This document shows positions 1-7,860 of a DNA stretch of 64,000 nucleotides, piece by piece (the stretch's first letter is position 1; each line of letters opens with the position of its first letter). The stretch is from NCBI GenBank assembly GCA_016711215.1, contig JADJTL010000005.1, forward strand, positions 124,001 through 188,000, read 5' to 3'. The position numbers and the translations under genes are program-made. The stretch comes from Pseudomonadota bacterium. GTDB lineage: Bacteria; Myxococcota_A; Polyangia; GCA-2747355. The notes beneath the pieces are model-generated. The model did not search any database. It was not told the origin of the DNA and saw only the letters and a list, made by a program, of their open reading frames with translations.

Positions 1-294
1 CGCGTCGACCAGGTGGCTGCTGTGCTGCTCACGACCCGCGAGCGCAACATCACCGTCGAGGGCCACACCGACTCACAGGGCTCCGAAGGCCGCAACCTCG
101 ACCTCTCGCAGCGTCGGGCCGACGCCGTCCGCAACGCTCTCGTGCAGCAGGGCTACCAGGCCGACCTGATTCAGTCCCAGGGTCTCGGCGAAACGCACCC
201 TGTCGCCGATAACTCCAGCGCCGAGGGGCGCGCCAACAACCGCCGCGTCGAAATCATCATCGCCCCCGCGGCGCAACACTCGTCAATCCAGTAG
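1..294 (+). CDS. OmpA-family C-terminal domain protein (5' end outside window)
   Basis: Only the last 97 residues are inside the window and the reading frame is open to base 1. They form an OmpA/MotB peptidoglycan-binding domain: GHTDSQGSEGRNLDLSQRRA followed by the NNRRVEI motif near the end. This domain normally anchors an outer-membrane or periplasmic protein non-covalently to peptidoglycan. The N-terminal part that would distinguish a porin from a lipoprotein is not visible. The gene lies 12 bases before a lipoprotein gene and a series of small membrane proteins, which suggests one envelope-associated transcription unit. Confidence 0.85.
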   Translation, partial: RVDQVAAVLLTTRERNITVEGHTDSQGSEGRNLDLSQRRADAVRNALVQQGYQADLIQSQGLGETHPVADNSSAEGRANNRRVEIIIAPAAQHSSIQ

Positions 295-306
295 GAGCAG
301 GCTCCC

Positions 307-963
307 ATGAGCAAGTCACCACAGCACTGCGACGCCGGGCCCGAGAGCCCAAGTGCTGGACCGCGCCCCGACTCGAGGCGCGCGGTCCAGTGCCTGGCCT
401 TCCTCCTCTTGGGATTCGCACTGACGAGCGGCTGTGCGGCCACGGAAGGACAGACGGCAACGGCCCCCAAGTCGAGCAGACCCGCGGCGATCGCTCCCAC
501 GAGCAAGGCCAGGACGAGCGCGACCAGGTCAAGCGCGACCAGGTCAAGCGCGACCAGGTCAAGCGCGACTGCTGCTTCGCTTCCGGCGCGTGACCCCGCC
601 TACGCGCAAAGGCGCGAGCTGCTGGGCGAGATGGGTCGGAGGCTGGTCGAGCTCCAGCGAGGGCTCGACCAGCTCTCGGCGCAGGTCCACGGCTCACGCG
701 CTGCTGCCAAGGCCGACGCCGAGGCGAAGCTCGCGATCGTGCAGCAGCGCTGGGCTCGCGCGAGGGAGCAGCTCGACCAGGCGGCCAGGGCAAGCGAGAA
801 CACCTGGGAGACCGCAAAGCGCGGAGTCCGGAGGTCCTACGCCGAGGTTCAGGACTCGTTCGAACAAACCCGTCAGTGGCTGAGCGACAAGCTCGAGCCC
901 GCTTCAAAGCCACCTAGCGCGAGGCCACAGTACTCGGCCCTTGACGCCGAGAATGAGGAGTGA
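307..963 (+). CDS. Putative lipoprotein with coiled-coil C-terminal half
   Basis: A 218-residue protein of unknown function. A hydrophobic stretch at about residues 29-42 ends in a plausible lipobox (LTSGC, Cys43), though the 28-residue charged leader is unusually long. Residues 70-88 are a low-complexity SATRS repeat encoded by a 15-bp tandem repeat. Residues 95-200 are charged, Ala/Arg/Glu-rich and probably helical coiled coil (RRELLGEMGRRLVELQRGLD). It sits between an OmpA-domain gene and a Thivi_2564-type membrane protein gene (6 bases downstream). The coiled-coil lipoprotein may link the outer membrane and periplasm, but this is inference. Confidence 0.7.
   Translation: MSKSPQHCDAGPESPSAGPRPDSRRAVQCLAFLLLGFALTSGCAATEGQTATAPKSSRPAAIAPTSKARTSATRSSATRSSATRSSATAASLPARDPAYAQRRELLGEMGRRLVELQRGLDQLSAQVHGSRAAAKADAEAKLAIVQQRWARAREQLDQAARASENTWETAKRGVRRSYAEVQDSFEQTRQWLSDKLEPASKPPSARPQYSALDAENEE
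517..569 (+). repeat. 15-bp tandem repeat, about 3.5 copies
   Basis: The unit agcgcgaccaggtca occurs three times in exact tandem and then partially. It lies inside the lipoprotein gene and encodes the repeated pentapeptide SATRS, just after the predicted lipid-anchored Cys. The unit length is a multiple of 3, so copy-number change would lengthen or shorten the linker without breaking the frame. Confidence 0.9.
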
Positions 964-969
964 CCTGCC

Positions 970-1161
970 ATGCCGCTGCTTCAAATCATCATTGCTCTAA
1001 TCGTCGTCGGGGTGTTGCTGTGGCTCGCCAATTCCTACATTCCGATGGACGGAAAGATTCGGAAGATTCTCAATGTCGTGGTCGTGATTGCGGTCGTTCT
1101 CTGGCTGCTCAGCGTCTTTGGCCTCTTGAGCGGCTTCTCGACGATCAGGCTCGGTCGGTAG
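970..1161 (+). CDS. Small membrane protein, Thivi_2564 family
   Basis: A 63-residue protein with two transmembrane helices: LLQIIIALIVVGVLLWLAN (residues 3-21) and a second at about residues 36-56. They are separated by the conserved loop YIPMDGKIRKILN. This matches the small proteobacterial Thivi_2564 family, whose function is not established. It starts 6 bases after the preceding lipoprotein gene. Together with the coiled-coil and lmo0937-type genes that follow it forms a cluster of very small envelope proteins. Confidence 0.85.
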   Translation: MPLLQIIIALIVVGVLLWLANSYIPMDGKIRKILNVVVVIAVVLWLLSVFGLLSGFSTIRLGR

Positions 1162-1193
1162 CGCTCCACGTGGCGCGCCCAAAGGAGACTGAA

Positions 1194-1472
1194 ATGGATA
1201 CCGCCAAAACACATATTGGCAAGATGGAAGCGCAGCTCAAACACTGGGGCTCGCGACTCGACGGGCTCGTGCTCCAGTCGCAGAAGGCGGGCACCGAGGC
1301 CAAGGACGACTATCGCAAGGCCGTGGCCGAGCTGAAGACGAAGCATCAGGCCGCGCAGGCGAGGCTCGACGAGCTGCGCACCGTCGGCTCCGACAAGTGG
1401 GACGCTTTCAAGGCCAACATGGATCGCACCTGGACCGAGTTCGAGGCCGCCTTCACGAAGCTGAAGCACTGA
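1194..1472 (+). CDS. Small coiled-coil protein
   Basis: A 92-residue soluble, highly charged protein. The ATG at 1194 is preceded by AAGGAG at 1181-1186; the frame stays open further upstream but has no better start. The sequence is almost wholly helical with heptad-like spacing (MEAQLKHWGSRLDGLVLQS, then KAVAELKTKHQAAQARLDEL). Related small coiled-coil proteins occur beside stress-induced membrane protein genes. No enzyme motif is visible. Its position between the Thivi_2564-type and lmo0937-type genes suggests co-expression. Confidence 0.75.
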   Translation: MDTAKTHIGKMEAQLKHWGSRLDGLVLQSQKAGTEAKDDYRKAVAELKTKHQAAQARLDELRTVGSDKWDAFKANMDRTWTEFEAAFTKLKH

Positions 1473-1497
1473 GCAGCAGAACAGAGGAGGTGCAACC

Positions 1498-1650
1498 ATG
1501 TTGTGGACCATCGCCATCATCTTCATTCTGTTGTGGGCGCTTGGCTTGATTACCTCCTACACCCTCGGAGGCTTCATTCACCTGCTCTTCGTCGTGGCGA
1601 TCGTCGTGGTGCTCCTCCGGATCATTCAGGGCCGTCGAGCAACCGGCTGA
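1498..1650 (+). CDS. lmo0937 family small membrane protein
   Basis: A 50-residue protein. The ATG at 1498 follows AGAGGAGG about 5 bases upstream, a strong ribosome binding site. It has two hydrophobic helices (MLWTIAIIFILLWALGLI, then GGFIHLLFVVAIVVVLLRII) and a short basic tail GRRATG. Length, the two-helix hairpin and the sequence match the lmo0937 family of tiny membrane proteins found in many bacteria, function unknown. It is the last member of the small envelope gene cluster. Confidence 0.85.
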   Translation: MLWTIAIIFILLWALGLITSYTLGGFIHLLFVVAIVVVLLRIIQGRRATG

Positions 1651-1717
1651 TCGGGAGACACCGCGTTTCTAGCCAGAGGCTCGCGCGGGCTGGTTCGCGC
1701 ACCGAGGAGAACGCCTC

Positions 1718-2287
1718 ATGCAGCTCGAAAACGAGCGACGCCGGCGCGCTGCTGCCGACAACGCCGCGGGACGGGCGGGCACCGACGATGCGCGGGGCGA
1801 GCGCGCGTCGTCGGCACCGAGCCTGTGCGAAAGGCCTGCGCGCGGACCGCCCGGACGCGAGCTGCCGCGCCGAACCGAGGCTCCTCTTCCTCTGGCCTCG
1901 GCTCCAGCGCGCAAGGGCGGGTGGTGGGACGCCAACAAGGTCGGCCTGTCGCCGCCGCTGATCGAGCCCTCGCGCGGCTGGCTGATGCTCTATCACGGCG
2001 TGCGTCATAACGCGTCGGGGGCGCTCTACCGGCTCGGTGTTGCCCTCTACGCGCTGGACAAGCCCGAGCACTGCCTCCTTCGCGGCGACTCGTGGATTTT
2101 CGGCCCCGAAGCACCCTGCGAAGGCGAGGGAGAGGTGGCGAACGTCGTCTTCCCCTGCGGCTACACGATCGGCGCCGATCAGGACACGCTCCACCGCTAC
2201 TACAGCGCAGCAGATACCTGCGTGGCGCTGGCTAGAGTGAGCGTGCGCAAGCCGCTGCAGTGGCTCGATCGCTGCGGCTTGGCCTAG
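1718..2287 (+). CDS. Truncated GH130 glycosidase/phosphorylase remnant
   Basis: From about residue 68 the protein reads as the C-terminal third of a family GH130 beta-propeller (mannoside phosphorylase/hydrolase type): WWDANKVGLSPPLIE, GWLMLYHGVR, ALYRLGVALYALDKPE, VVFPCGYTIG, YYSAADTCVALA. GH130 enzymes are usually over 300 residues, and the catalytic acid lies in the earlier blades, which are absent. Residues 1-67 are Arg/Ala/Pro-rich with no family resemblance and probably were not part of the original gene. The sequence directly upstream encodes unrelated small genes, so this looks like a deletion or rearrangement scar rather than a frameshift. It is probably not functional. Confidence 0.7.
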   Translation: MQLENERRRRAAADNAAGRAGTDDARGERASSAPSLCERPARGPPGRELPRRTEAPLPLASAPARKGGWWDANKVGLSPPLIEPSRGWLMLYHGVRHNASGALYRLGVALYALDKPEHCLLRGDSWIFGPEAPCEGEGEVANVVFPCGYTIGADQDTLHRYYSAADTCVALARVSVRKPLQWLDRCGLA

Positions 2288-2367
2288 CAGCAGGTGTGCG
2301 AGCGTCACGATGACGCCGGCGGGCCATGGTCCGCGAGGGCCGCAGCAGCCAGAGGAGGCGCGTGCCG

Positions 2368-3096
2368 ATGATTACGCTGCGCAGGGGGGACGAACGCAGC
2401 TTCGAGCGCCGCGGCAAGCAGGAGCTCTGGCGGACCTTTGCTGCCGAGGACGCGGCCGACCCGCTGGGGCACGGCTTCGGCGCACTCGAATGCCTCAACG
2501 AGCTCCGGCTCCAGCCTGGGGCGGACACCCCGCGCCGACCACCGGTCGCTCACGAGAGCGAGCTCGTCACCTACGTCCGTGAGGGCGTCCTGGCCTACGA
2601 AGACTCGCTGGGCCGCTCGGGCGTGATCCGGGCGGGGGAGTTTCAGCGCCTGACCGCAGGCCGTGGTCTGCGCCACAGCCAAGCAAATGCCTCACGCAGC
2701 GACAGCGCCCAGGTGCTTCAGCTCTGGTTGCGGCCCGGGAGCGCTGGGCGCGCGTGCGGCCAAGAGCAGAAGCGCTTCAGCGCGGCGGAGCGTCGGGGCG
2801 AGCTCTGCATCGTCGCGTCGCCCGATGCGCGGCGCGGCTCCCTGCGCCTCGAGCAGGACGCTGTGCTCTGCTCGTCGCTGCTCAACCCAGGGCAGCACCT
2901 GGCGCACGCGCTGGCCCCGGGGCGCAGCGCGTGGCTCCACGTCGTGGTGGGCGAGGTCACGCTCGGCAATGCGGTGCTGAGCACTGGGGACGGCGCAGGG
3001 TTGACCGCCGAGCGTGCGGTCTCGCTGACGGCCCGTGAGGCCTCCGAGATCCTGCTGCTCGACCTCGACGATCCGAAGGGCTCGTCGGTGGGCTAA
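2368..3096 (+). CDS. Pirin-family cupin protein with altered metal site
   Basis: A 242-residue bicupin of the pirin/YhhW family. The ATG at 2368 has AGGAGG at 2353-2358. Family landmarks are MITLRRGDERSFERRG at the N-terminus, DPLGHGFGALECLNE, LVTYVREGVLAYEDSLG and GEFQRLTAGRGLRHS. In E. coli YhhW the metal is held by an HPH pair, a later His and a Glu (RHSEYN). Here the HPH region reads TPRRPPVAHES and the Glu is Gln (RHSQAN), so three of four ligands seem to be missing and quercetinase-type catalysis is unlikely. It may be regulatory or binding-only. It is a single gene, unlinked to its neighbours by function. Confidence 0.85.
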   Translation: MITLRRGDERSFERRGKQELWRTFAAEDAADPLGHGFGALECLNELRLQPGADTPRRPPVAHESELVTYVREGVLAYEDSLGRSGVIRAGEFQRLTAGRGLRHSQANASRSDSAQVLQLWLRPGSAGRACGQEQKRFSAAERRGELCIVASPDARRGSLRLEQDAVLCSSLLNPGQHLAHALAPGRSAWLHVVVGEVTLGNAVLSTGDGAGLTAERAVSLTAREASEILLLDLDDPKGSSVG

Positions 3097-3259
3097 CCCT
3101 CCGGTGAGCGAGCCCCCAGCTGCCCGTCATGCTTGGCCGAAATCCGAGCGCCGCGTCGGGTCGCAGTGCTGTGCCTCGCGACGGGAGCGATAGATCAACG
3201 GGCTGCTAAGGTGCGGCTTGACGGATGGGGACGACTGCAGGCCACCGATTCCGGGGACA

Positions 3260-4033
3260 TCAAAACGTATCGCGCAGCTCCCGCAGCCGGGCGAAGGCGC
3301 GGACGGGGTCGCTCAGGTCGTCGCTCGGAAAGCGGTCGGCGAGCGAAGCGCGAATCTCGGCCTCTTCGCAGCGCAGGAAGGGGTTGGTTTGCAGCTCCTC
3401 GGCCAGGGTCGAGGGCACGGTGGCGCAGCCCCTCTCTCGCAGCCTCGCTGCCGCTGCCCTGCGCTCTCGGATCGCCTGATTCCCCGGATCGATCGCACAG
3501 GCGAAGGCGAGGTTCTTGGCGGTGTACTCGTGGCCGAAGTAGATCCGGGTTTCTGCTGGGACACGCCCGATGCGCTGATTGAGCGAGCGGTACATCGTCT
3601 GCGGGTCTCCTTCGAAGAGGCGGCCGCAACCGGCGCCGAAGAGCGTGTCGCCGCTGAAGGCAGCGTCGCCCACCCTGTACACGAGGGCCCCGCGGGTGTG
3701 GCCCGGGGTGTGGAGCACCCGCGCAGCCAGGCGCCCCAACGCGATCGCGTCGCCGTCTTCGAGTGGATCGGTGAGCCCGGCGATGCGCCCGCTCTCCGAG
3801 CGGTGGCCGTAGACACGCAGCTTCCAGCGCCGGAGCAACGCCTCGTTGCCGCCGGTGTGGTCCCGGTGGTGATGCGTGTTCCAGATCGCGATCAGCTCGA
3901 CGCCGCGCGCCTCCACCGCCGCAACCACCGCATCGGCCTCCGCCGGGTCGACGATCGCGGCCTGGCCGCTCTCCTCGCAGACCACCAGGTAGCCGTAGTT
4001 GTCGGCGAGCAGCGGGACCGTTTCGATCAGCAA
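3260..4033 (-). CDS. gloB: Hydroxyacylglutathione hydrolase (glyoxalase II)
   Basis: A metallo-beta-lactamase-fold hydrolase that converts S-lactoylglutathione to lactate and glutathione in methylglyoxal detoxification. The binuclear metal motif THHHRDH is at residues 53-59. Further ligands are in HTPGHTRGALVY, FSGDTLFGAGCGRLFEG and the C-terminal FGHEYTAKN, all typical of GloB. I chose a TTG start at 4033, preceded by GAGGAGG, giving 257 residues and the usual N-terminus (IETVPLLADNYGYLV). Longer starts would run into the upstream gene. It follows an alpha/beta hydrolase and an Ada-like gene on the same strand. Confidence 0.9.
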   Translation of the reverse strand: MLIETVPLLADNYGYLVVCEESGQAAIVDPAEADAVVAAVEARGVELIAIWNTHHHRDHTGGNEALLRRWKLRVYGHRSESGRIAGLTDPLEDGDAIALGRLAARVLHTPGHTRGALVYRVGDAAFSGDTLFGAGCGRLFEGDPQTMYRSLNQRIGRVPAETRIYFGHEYTAKNLAFACAIDPGNQAIRERRAAAARLRERGCATVPSTLAEELQTNPFLRCEEAEIRASLADRFPSDDLSDPVRAFARLRELRDTF

Positions 4034-4098
4034 AGCGAGCGCCTTCCTCCTCGATCGCCGTCCGCCAGGCGCGAACCGTCCGCCGCGTCGCGGCCGAG

Positions 4099-4980
4099 TC
4101 ACGGTACCAGCACTGTGCTGGCGCGGAGAAACTGCTCGAGGTCGCGCCAGAAGACCGTCCAATCGGGTGGACAGGTGTTGTGGTCGCCGTCGTAGAGCAC
4201 GAGCCTGCCCCTCGTTGCGGCGGCGGCCAAGACGCGCGCGTGGTCGACGGGTATCAGTGTGTCCTGGCGCCCGTGGACGATCAGCACGGGCCTTTGCAGG
4301 CGCGCGATCGCGGCCCGATTGTCGAAGGGGTCGCGCAGCAGGAAGCTCGGCACCCAGAAGCGCTTGGCCAGCTCATGCACGCTGCTGAAGGTCGACATCA
4401 AGATCACCGCGGCCACCTCGCGCTGCTCGGCGAGCTGGCATACGACCCCGCCTCCGAGCGACCGCCCGTGCAGCACGATCCTGGCCGCATCGACCTCGGG
4501 TCGCGCGGCGAGCTGATCGTAGAAACGCGCGAAATCGGCCCCAATAGCCGCCTGCGAGGGCGAGCCGGCCGAGCGCCCATAGCCGCGATACTCGGGCAGC
4601 AGGACGCTGATGCCGAGGCGCCGATAAGGCTGCAAGATCTGCGGCCACTCGTCGATCAGCTCGGCGTTGCCGTGGGCGAAGATGACCGCGGGGCCTGGAT
4701 GCGTCGGTCCAACGCCCTCGCCGGGCAGCAACCAGGCTTCGACGCGCCCCTCCTCGGTGTCGATCCAGAGGCGTTCCAGAGCTTCCACGCCATCGCCCGC
4801 GCCGGCCGCCGCATGGGTCAGGTGGCGCGGGAAGACGATCCGTCGCTGCAAGGTCAGGAGCATCAGTCCTCCAATCACCACCAGGGCGCCCAGCGCGGCG
4901 AGCCGCCAAGCGATCGCCCGTCTCCAGCCGCCTCGCCGCCCGGCCAGACCCCGACCACCACGGCCGTCGAGCCCACTCAT
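4099..4980 (-). CDS. Membrane-anchored alpha/beta hydrolase
   Basis: A 293-residue serine hydrolase. One transmembrane helix at residues 24-44 (AWRLAALGALVVIGGLMLL) should anchor it with the catalytic domain outside the cytoplasm. The catalytic triad is Ser174 in HGRSLGG, Asp240 in HGRQDTLIP and His267 in DGDHN, with the oxyanion region FAHGNAE. It resembles the ABHD12/13 (BEM46-like) group of lipases and thioesterases; the substrate is unknown. The ATG at 4980 overlaps the upstream stop codon in ATGA, so it is translationally coupled to the Ada-like gene. Confidence 0.88.
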   Translation of the reverse strand: MSGLDGRGGRGLAGRRGGWRRAIAWRLAALGALVVIGGLMLLTLQRRIVFPRHLTHAAAGAGDGVEALERLWIDTEEGRVEAWLLPGEGVGPTHPGPAVIFAHGNAELIDEWPQILQPYRRLGISVLLPEYRGYGRSAGSPSQAAIGADFARFYDQLAARPEVDAARIVLHGRSLGGGVVCQLAEQREVAAVILMSTFSSVHELAKRFWVPSFLLRDPFDNRAAIARLQRPVLIVHGRQDTLIPVDHARVLAAAATRGRLVLYDGDHNTCPPDWTVFWRDLEQFLRASTVLVP

Positions 4981-5912
4981 GCGCCACCGGCCTGCGCGCT
5001 CCGACCACCCTGCTCCACCCCGCCGCGCAGCTCGGGATCCTCCCGCGCGAGCATCAGGCGCTTGCGCGCCACACCCCAGCGATAGCCACCGATCGCCCCG
5101 CTGGCGCGGAGCACACGATGACACGGGATCAGGTAGCCAAGCGGGTTCGCGCCAACGGCGCTGGCGAGGGCCCGCACCGCGCGCGGGCATCCGATCCGTG
5201 CGGCCAACGCGCCATAGGAGGTGACCGCGCCCTCGGGAAGCTGCAGCAGCGCCCGCCACACCTGCAGTTGGAATCGGGTGCCCCGCAGCAGCACCCGCAG
5301 CGGCGCGGCACCCAGGGCGCTTGTGGCCCCGGCGACGAAGATCCGCGCGCAGAGGGCCGCTGCCTCCCGAGCACCCGCGGCGACGACACGTGCGCGCGGA
5401 TACTCGCGCAAGAGGTCGCCCCCGACCGCGGCCAGCGTCAGCCCCGCCTCGGCAAAGCGCACGCTACAGAGGCCACGCTCGGTCCAAGCCACGACGCACA
5501 GGCCGAAGGGGCTCGGTCCCGCACCGAAGCGAATCATCAGGCCCTCACCGCGCGCCTTGTATTGCCCCGGCGTCAGGGCCTCGCTGACCACGAAGAGATC
5601 GTGCAGCCGACCGCCGCCGCTGAGCCCCACGGCGGCCGCGGTCTCCACCAGCGGCAGCGAACGCTCGAGCCACACCTTGGCGTGCTCGAGCGTCAATCCC
5701 TGAAGGAAGCGCTTGGGGCTCAGACCCACCCAACGCGAAAAGAGCCGCTGAAAATGGCTCGGGCTCAGACCCGCCTCGCGCGCGGCCTCCGCCAGCGAGG
5801 GCTGCAGCGGGGCGTTCCGCTCGAGCCAGCCGATCGCCCGCTCGATGCGCGCAAAGTCACTCGCACCGGCGAAGCACGCCCGCCTGGCCTGGAGGCTGCC
5901 GCTCGTCACCAC
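4977..5912 (-). CDS. Ada-like O6-methylguanine-DNA methyltransferase with AraC-type domain
   Basis: A 311-residue two-domain protein. Residues 20-120 are an AraC-type helix-turn-helix region (SLAEAAREAGLSPSHFQRLF, then LSPKRFLQGLTLEHAK). Residues 125-295 are a methylguanine methyltransferase with the acceptor Cys264 in IPCHRVL and the HTH region PEGAVTSYGALAARIG. It lacks the N-terminal zinc-binding methylphosphotriester domain of E. coli Ada, so it is the shorter AraC-MGMT type. It repairs O6-alkylguanine by irreversible transfer of the alkyl group. It probably also regulates transcription, possibly of the overlapping hydrolase gene. Confidence 0.92.
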   Translation of the reverse strand: MVTSGSLQARRACFAGASDFARIERAIGWLERNAPLQPSLAEAAREAGLSPSHFQRLFSRWVGLSPKRFLQGLTLEHAKVWLERSLPLVETAAAVGLSGGGRLHDLFVVSEALTPGQYKARGEGLMIRFGAGPSPFGLCVVAWTERGLCSVRFAEAGLTLAAVGGDLLREYPRARVVAAGAREAAALCARIFVAGATSALGAAPLRVLLRGTRFQLQVWRALLQLPEGAVTSYGALAARIGCPRAVRALASAVGANPLGYLIPCHRVLRASGAIGGYRWGVARKRLMLAREDPELRGGVEQGGRSAQAGGA

Positions 5913-6146
5913 GGCAATCTAGCCACGGCGCCGCGCCGGGTCGACCCGAATCCTGCCACGAACGCGGCTACCGAAACCGCCCGCCCGCTGAGGCATGAGC
6001 TCGAGCGCTGCGATTGTGGCCGTAGGCGTGGGCTTCTCGGCCGCGAGCGTGGGCGTTTCGCCGCGCAAGCGCAGCGTGTAGGGTACGCAGCGGAGGGTGC
6101 CTGAACCGACTCGGCGCCGTCCCCTGCCCCGTGGAGACGTAACGCG

Positions 6147-6806
6147 ATGAGGAAGCCGGTCAGCTTGCGCATCATCGGCGCGCTAACGCTGCCGCTCGCC
6201 GCAGCGGTAGCCCACGCAGCGCCGCCAACGGGCAGCGCCTCAGCCGCGGTCGAGGCGCTGCCACGTGACGACAGCGCGTTGCCAAAACCTCTCTGGCCCC
6301 CGGGCGAACGTCTCGACTCGTTGCGCTGGCGCGACCGCAGGGGGCTGAACGTCGCGGCCTTTACGCGTTCGCCGCCGCGCTCCAGCGAGACCGCGAACGC
6401 CAAGCCTCACTGGGTCTACTTGCATGCCAAGCATTACCTGCAGCGGCAGGGACGCTGGCGCCTCGTGCGCTGGGTGAAGGATCGCGAGCAGCCCTGCGGA
6501 CTCGATCTCACGGCCGACGTCCTCACCCCCTCGCCAGTGACCGACCTCGACGGCGATGGCCTCGGGGAGCTCACCTTCGCCTTTCGCCTGGCGTGCCGTG
6601 GTGACGTCAGCCCGGCGGAGCTCAAGCTCTTCATCCTCGAGGACGGAGCGAAGTATGCGCTGCGCGGCGCCAGCCGCGTGCGCGTCGCCCCCGACGAGCA
6701 GGTCGGCGGCGACCATCGCCGCGACCCAGCCTTCGAGCACGCCGCGGCGGCGTTCCGCGCCCACGCCGAACGCATCTGGGCCAAGATCGTGCAAGAGAAG
6801 TTCTGA
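6147..6806 (+). CDS. Exported protein, M949_RS01915-like
   Basis: A 219-residue protein with a cleavable signal peptide (residues 1-25, ending AHA-AP). The mature part has the features of the M949_RS01915 family: a HAKHYL motif, a Cys, then SPVTDLDGDGLGELTFAFRL, CRGDVSPAELKL and KYALRG. Family members are annotated as surface-polysaccharide-associated, but no activity has been shown as far as I know. The DLDGDG stretch is a possible calcium-binding loop (inference). It stands alone between the Ada-like gene (divergent) and an acetyltransferase gene. Confidence 0.75.
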   Translation: MRKPVSLRIIGALTLPLAAAVAHAAPPTGSASAAVEALPRDDSALPKPLWPPGERLDSLRWRDRRGLNVAAFTRSPPRSSETANAKPHWVYLHAKHYLQRQGRWRLVRWVKDREQPCGLDLTADVLTPSPVTDLDGDGLGELTFAFRLACRGDVSPAELKLFILEDGAKYALRGASRVRVAPDEQVGGDHRRDPAFEHAAAAFRAHAERIWAKIVQEKF

Positions 6807-6884
6807 GTTCTGAGCTCTGAGCCCCTCGCCCTCGAGCGCTCGGCTGCAGCGACGCGGAACGCCCGCTACTGACAGAGCCTTCTG

Positions 6885-7691
6885 ATGACCCTGACCCCAG
6901 ACACGCTCTTAGAACGCTCGCAGTGGGATTTCTTCTGGGCGCCTTCCGACGCCCTGGTCGTGGACCGCCCGGAGCTGCTCTATATCCGCTCCCCGCGGGA
7001 CCTGCCGCACCTCAACACCGTGGCGCGGCTGCGCGCGAAGCTCGACCGCGTCCCCGCGCTGCTGGAGGAGGTCATGAAGGCCCACGCGGGGAGGCGCTCG
7101 CGCTGCCTCGTGTCGTCGCGCCAAGCGCGCCCAGGGCTCGAGGCGCAACTCAGGCGCGCGGGCTACCAGCCAGGTCACGAGCACGGCGCCTGCTCCATCG
7201 CGCCCGAGCGCTACACGCCTCGCCCCCTCGACGAGGGCCTCGTGGTTGAGAGGGTGGGATCGATCCAGCAGCTGCGCGACAGCGCCGAGGTGAGCCGCAG
7301 GGCCTTCGGCGCCGCCGAAAGGGACGAGGTGGGCGATGCGAACGATGCGCAGCTCGAGTGCGACCTGGCGTGCTTGACGGGTCCCATGGCGCGCATCAGC
7401 CGCTTCGTGGCCTACGACAGCGCCAGCGGTCAGCCGCTCTCGACAGGCGGCCTCAACGTCTATCCGGCGTTGCGCTTCGGCTTCCTCTGGGGTGGAGGCA
7501 CCGCCCCCGAGGCCCGCGGACGCGGCGCCTACACCGCGATCGTGGCGCGCCGCTTGGCGCTCGCAAGACAGCTTGGACTGCGCCTCGTCGGCCTCTACGC
7601 GCGCCTCGACGGCTCGGCCCCGATCGTCGCCAAGCAGGGCTTCGCGCGTCATGGCGCCATGGTCTTCTGGGAGCGTCGAGCACAGCCGTAA
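6885..7691 (+). CDS. GNAT family N-acetyltransferase
   Basis: A 268-residue protein whose C-terminal half carries the GNAT acetyl-CoA-binding motif: GGGTAPEARGRGAYTAIVAR (about residues 204-223), followed by LGLRLVGLYARLDGSAPIVAKQGF. The N-terminal 120 residues resemble the substrate-recognition half of two-domain GNAT proteins. The substrate cannot be predicted. It lies 78 bases downstream of the exported M949-like gene on the same strand. The 3' region (7692-7857) has no gene. Confidence 0.82.
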   Translation: MTLTPDTLLERSQWDFFWAPSDALVVDRPELLYIRSPRDLPHLNTVARLRAKLDRVPALLEEVMKAHAGRRSRCLVSSRQARPGLEAQLRRAGYQPGHEHGACSIAPERYTPRPLDEGLVVERVGSIQQLRDSAEVSRRAFGAAERDEVGDANDAQLECDLACLTGPMARISRFVAYDSASGQPLSTGGLNVYPALRFGFLWGGGTAPEARGRGAYTAIVARRLALARQLGLRLVGLYARLDGSAPIVAKQGFARHGAMVFWERRAQP

Positions 7692-7809
7692 AGGCTCGAG
7701 CAGCGAGCGAAGCGTGCCTCGCCCCGCCTACCGGACGCACCCCGCGCCCCGTCGGCGCGACGGGCAGCAACGACGCCCAGGCTCTGCGCACTGCGAGCGC
7801 CAGCGGGCG

Positions 7810-7860
7810 TTCCAGCAGGCGCAGCGCGGCATTATTCCCAGCAGGCGCAGCTCGGTATCA
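7810..7860. repeat. Tandem duplication of about 25 bp at the 3' end of the large envelope gene
   Basis: Two imperfect direct copies of a unit containing ccagcaggcgcagc follow each other (about 7810-7834 and 7835-7860). The second runs into the stop codon region of the 1387-residue gene on the minus strand. No function is evident. It is one of many short tandem repeats in this window. Confidence 0.7.

Noticed and set aside
3133..3582. Open frames on the plus strand opposite gloB
   Set aside because: They are antisense to a clear glyoxalase II and are Arg-rich shadows.
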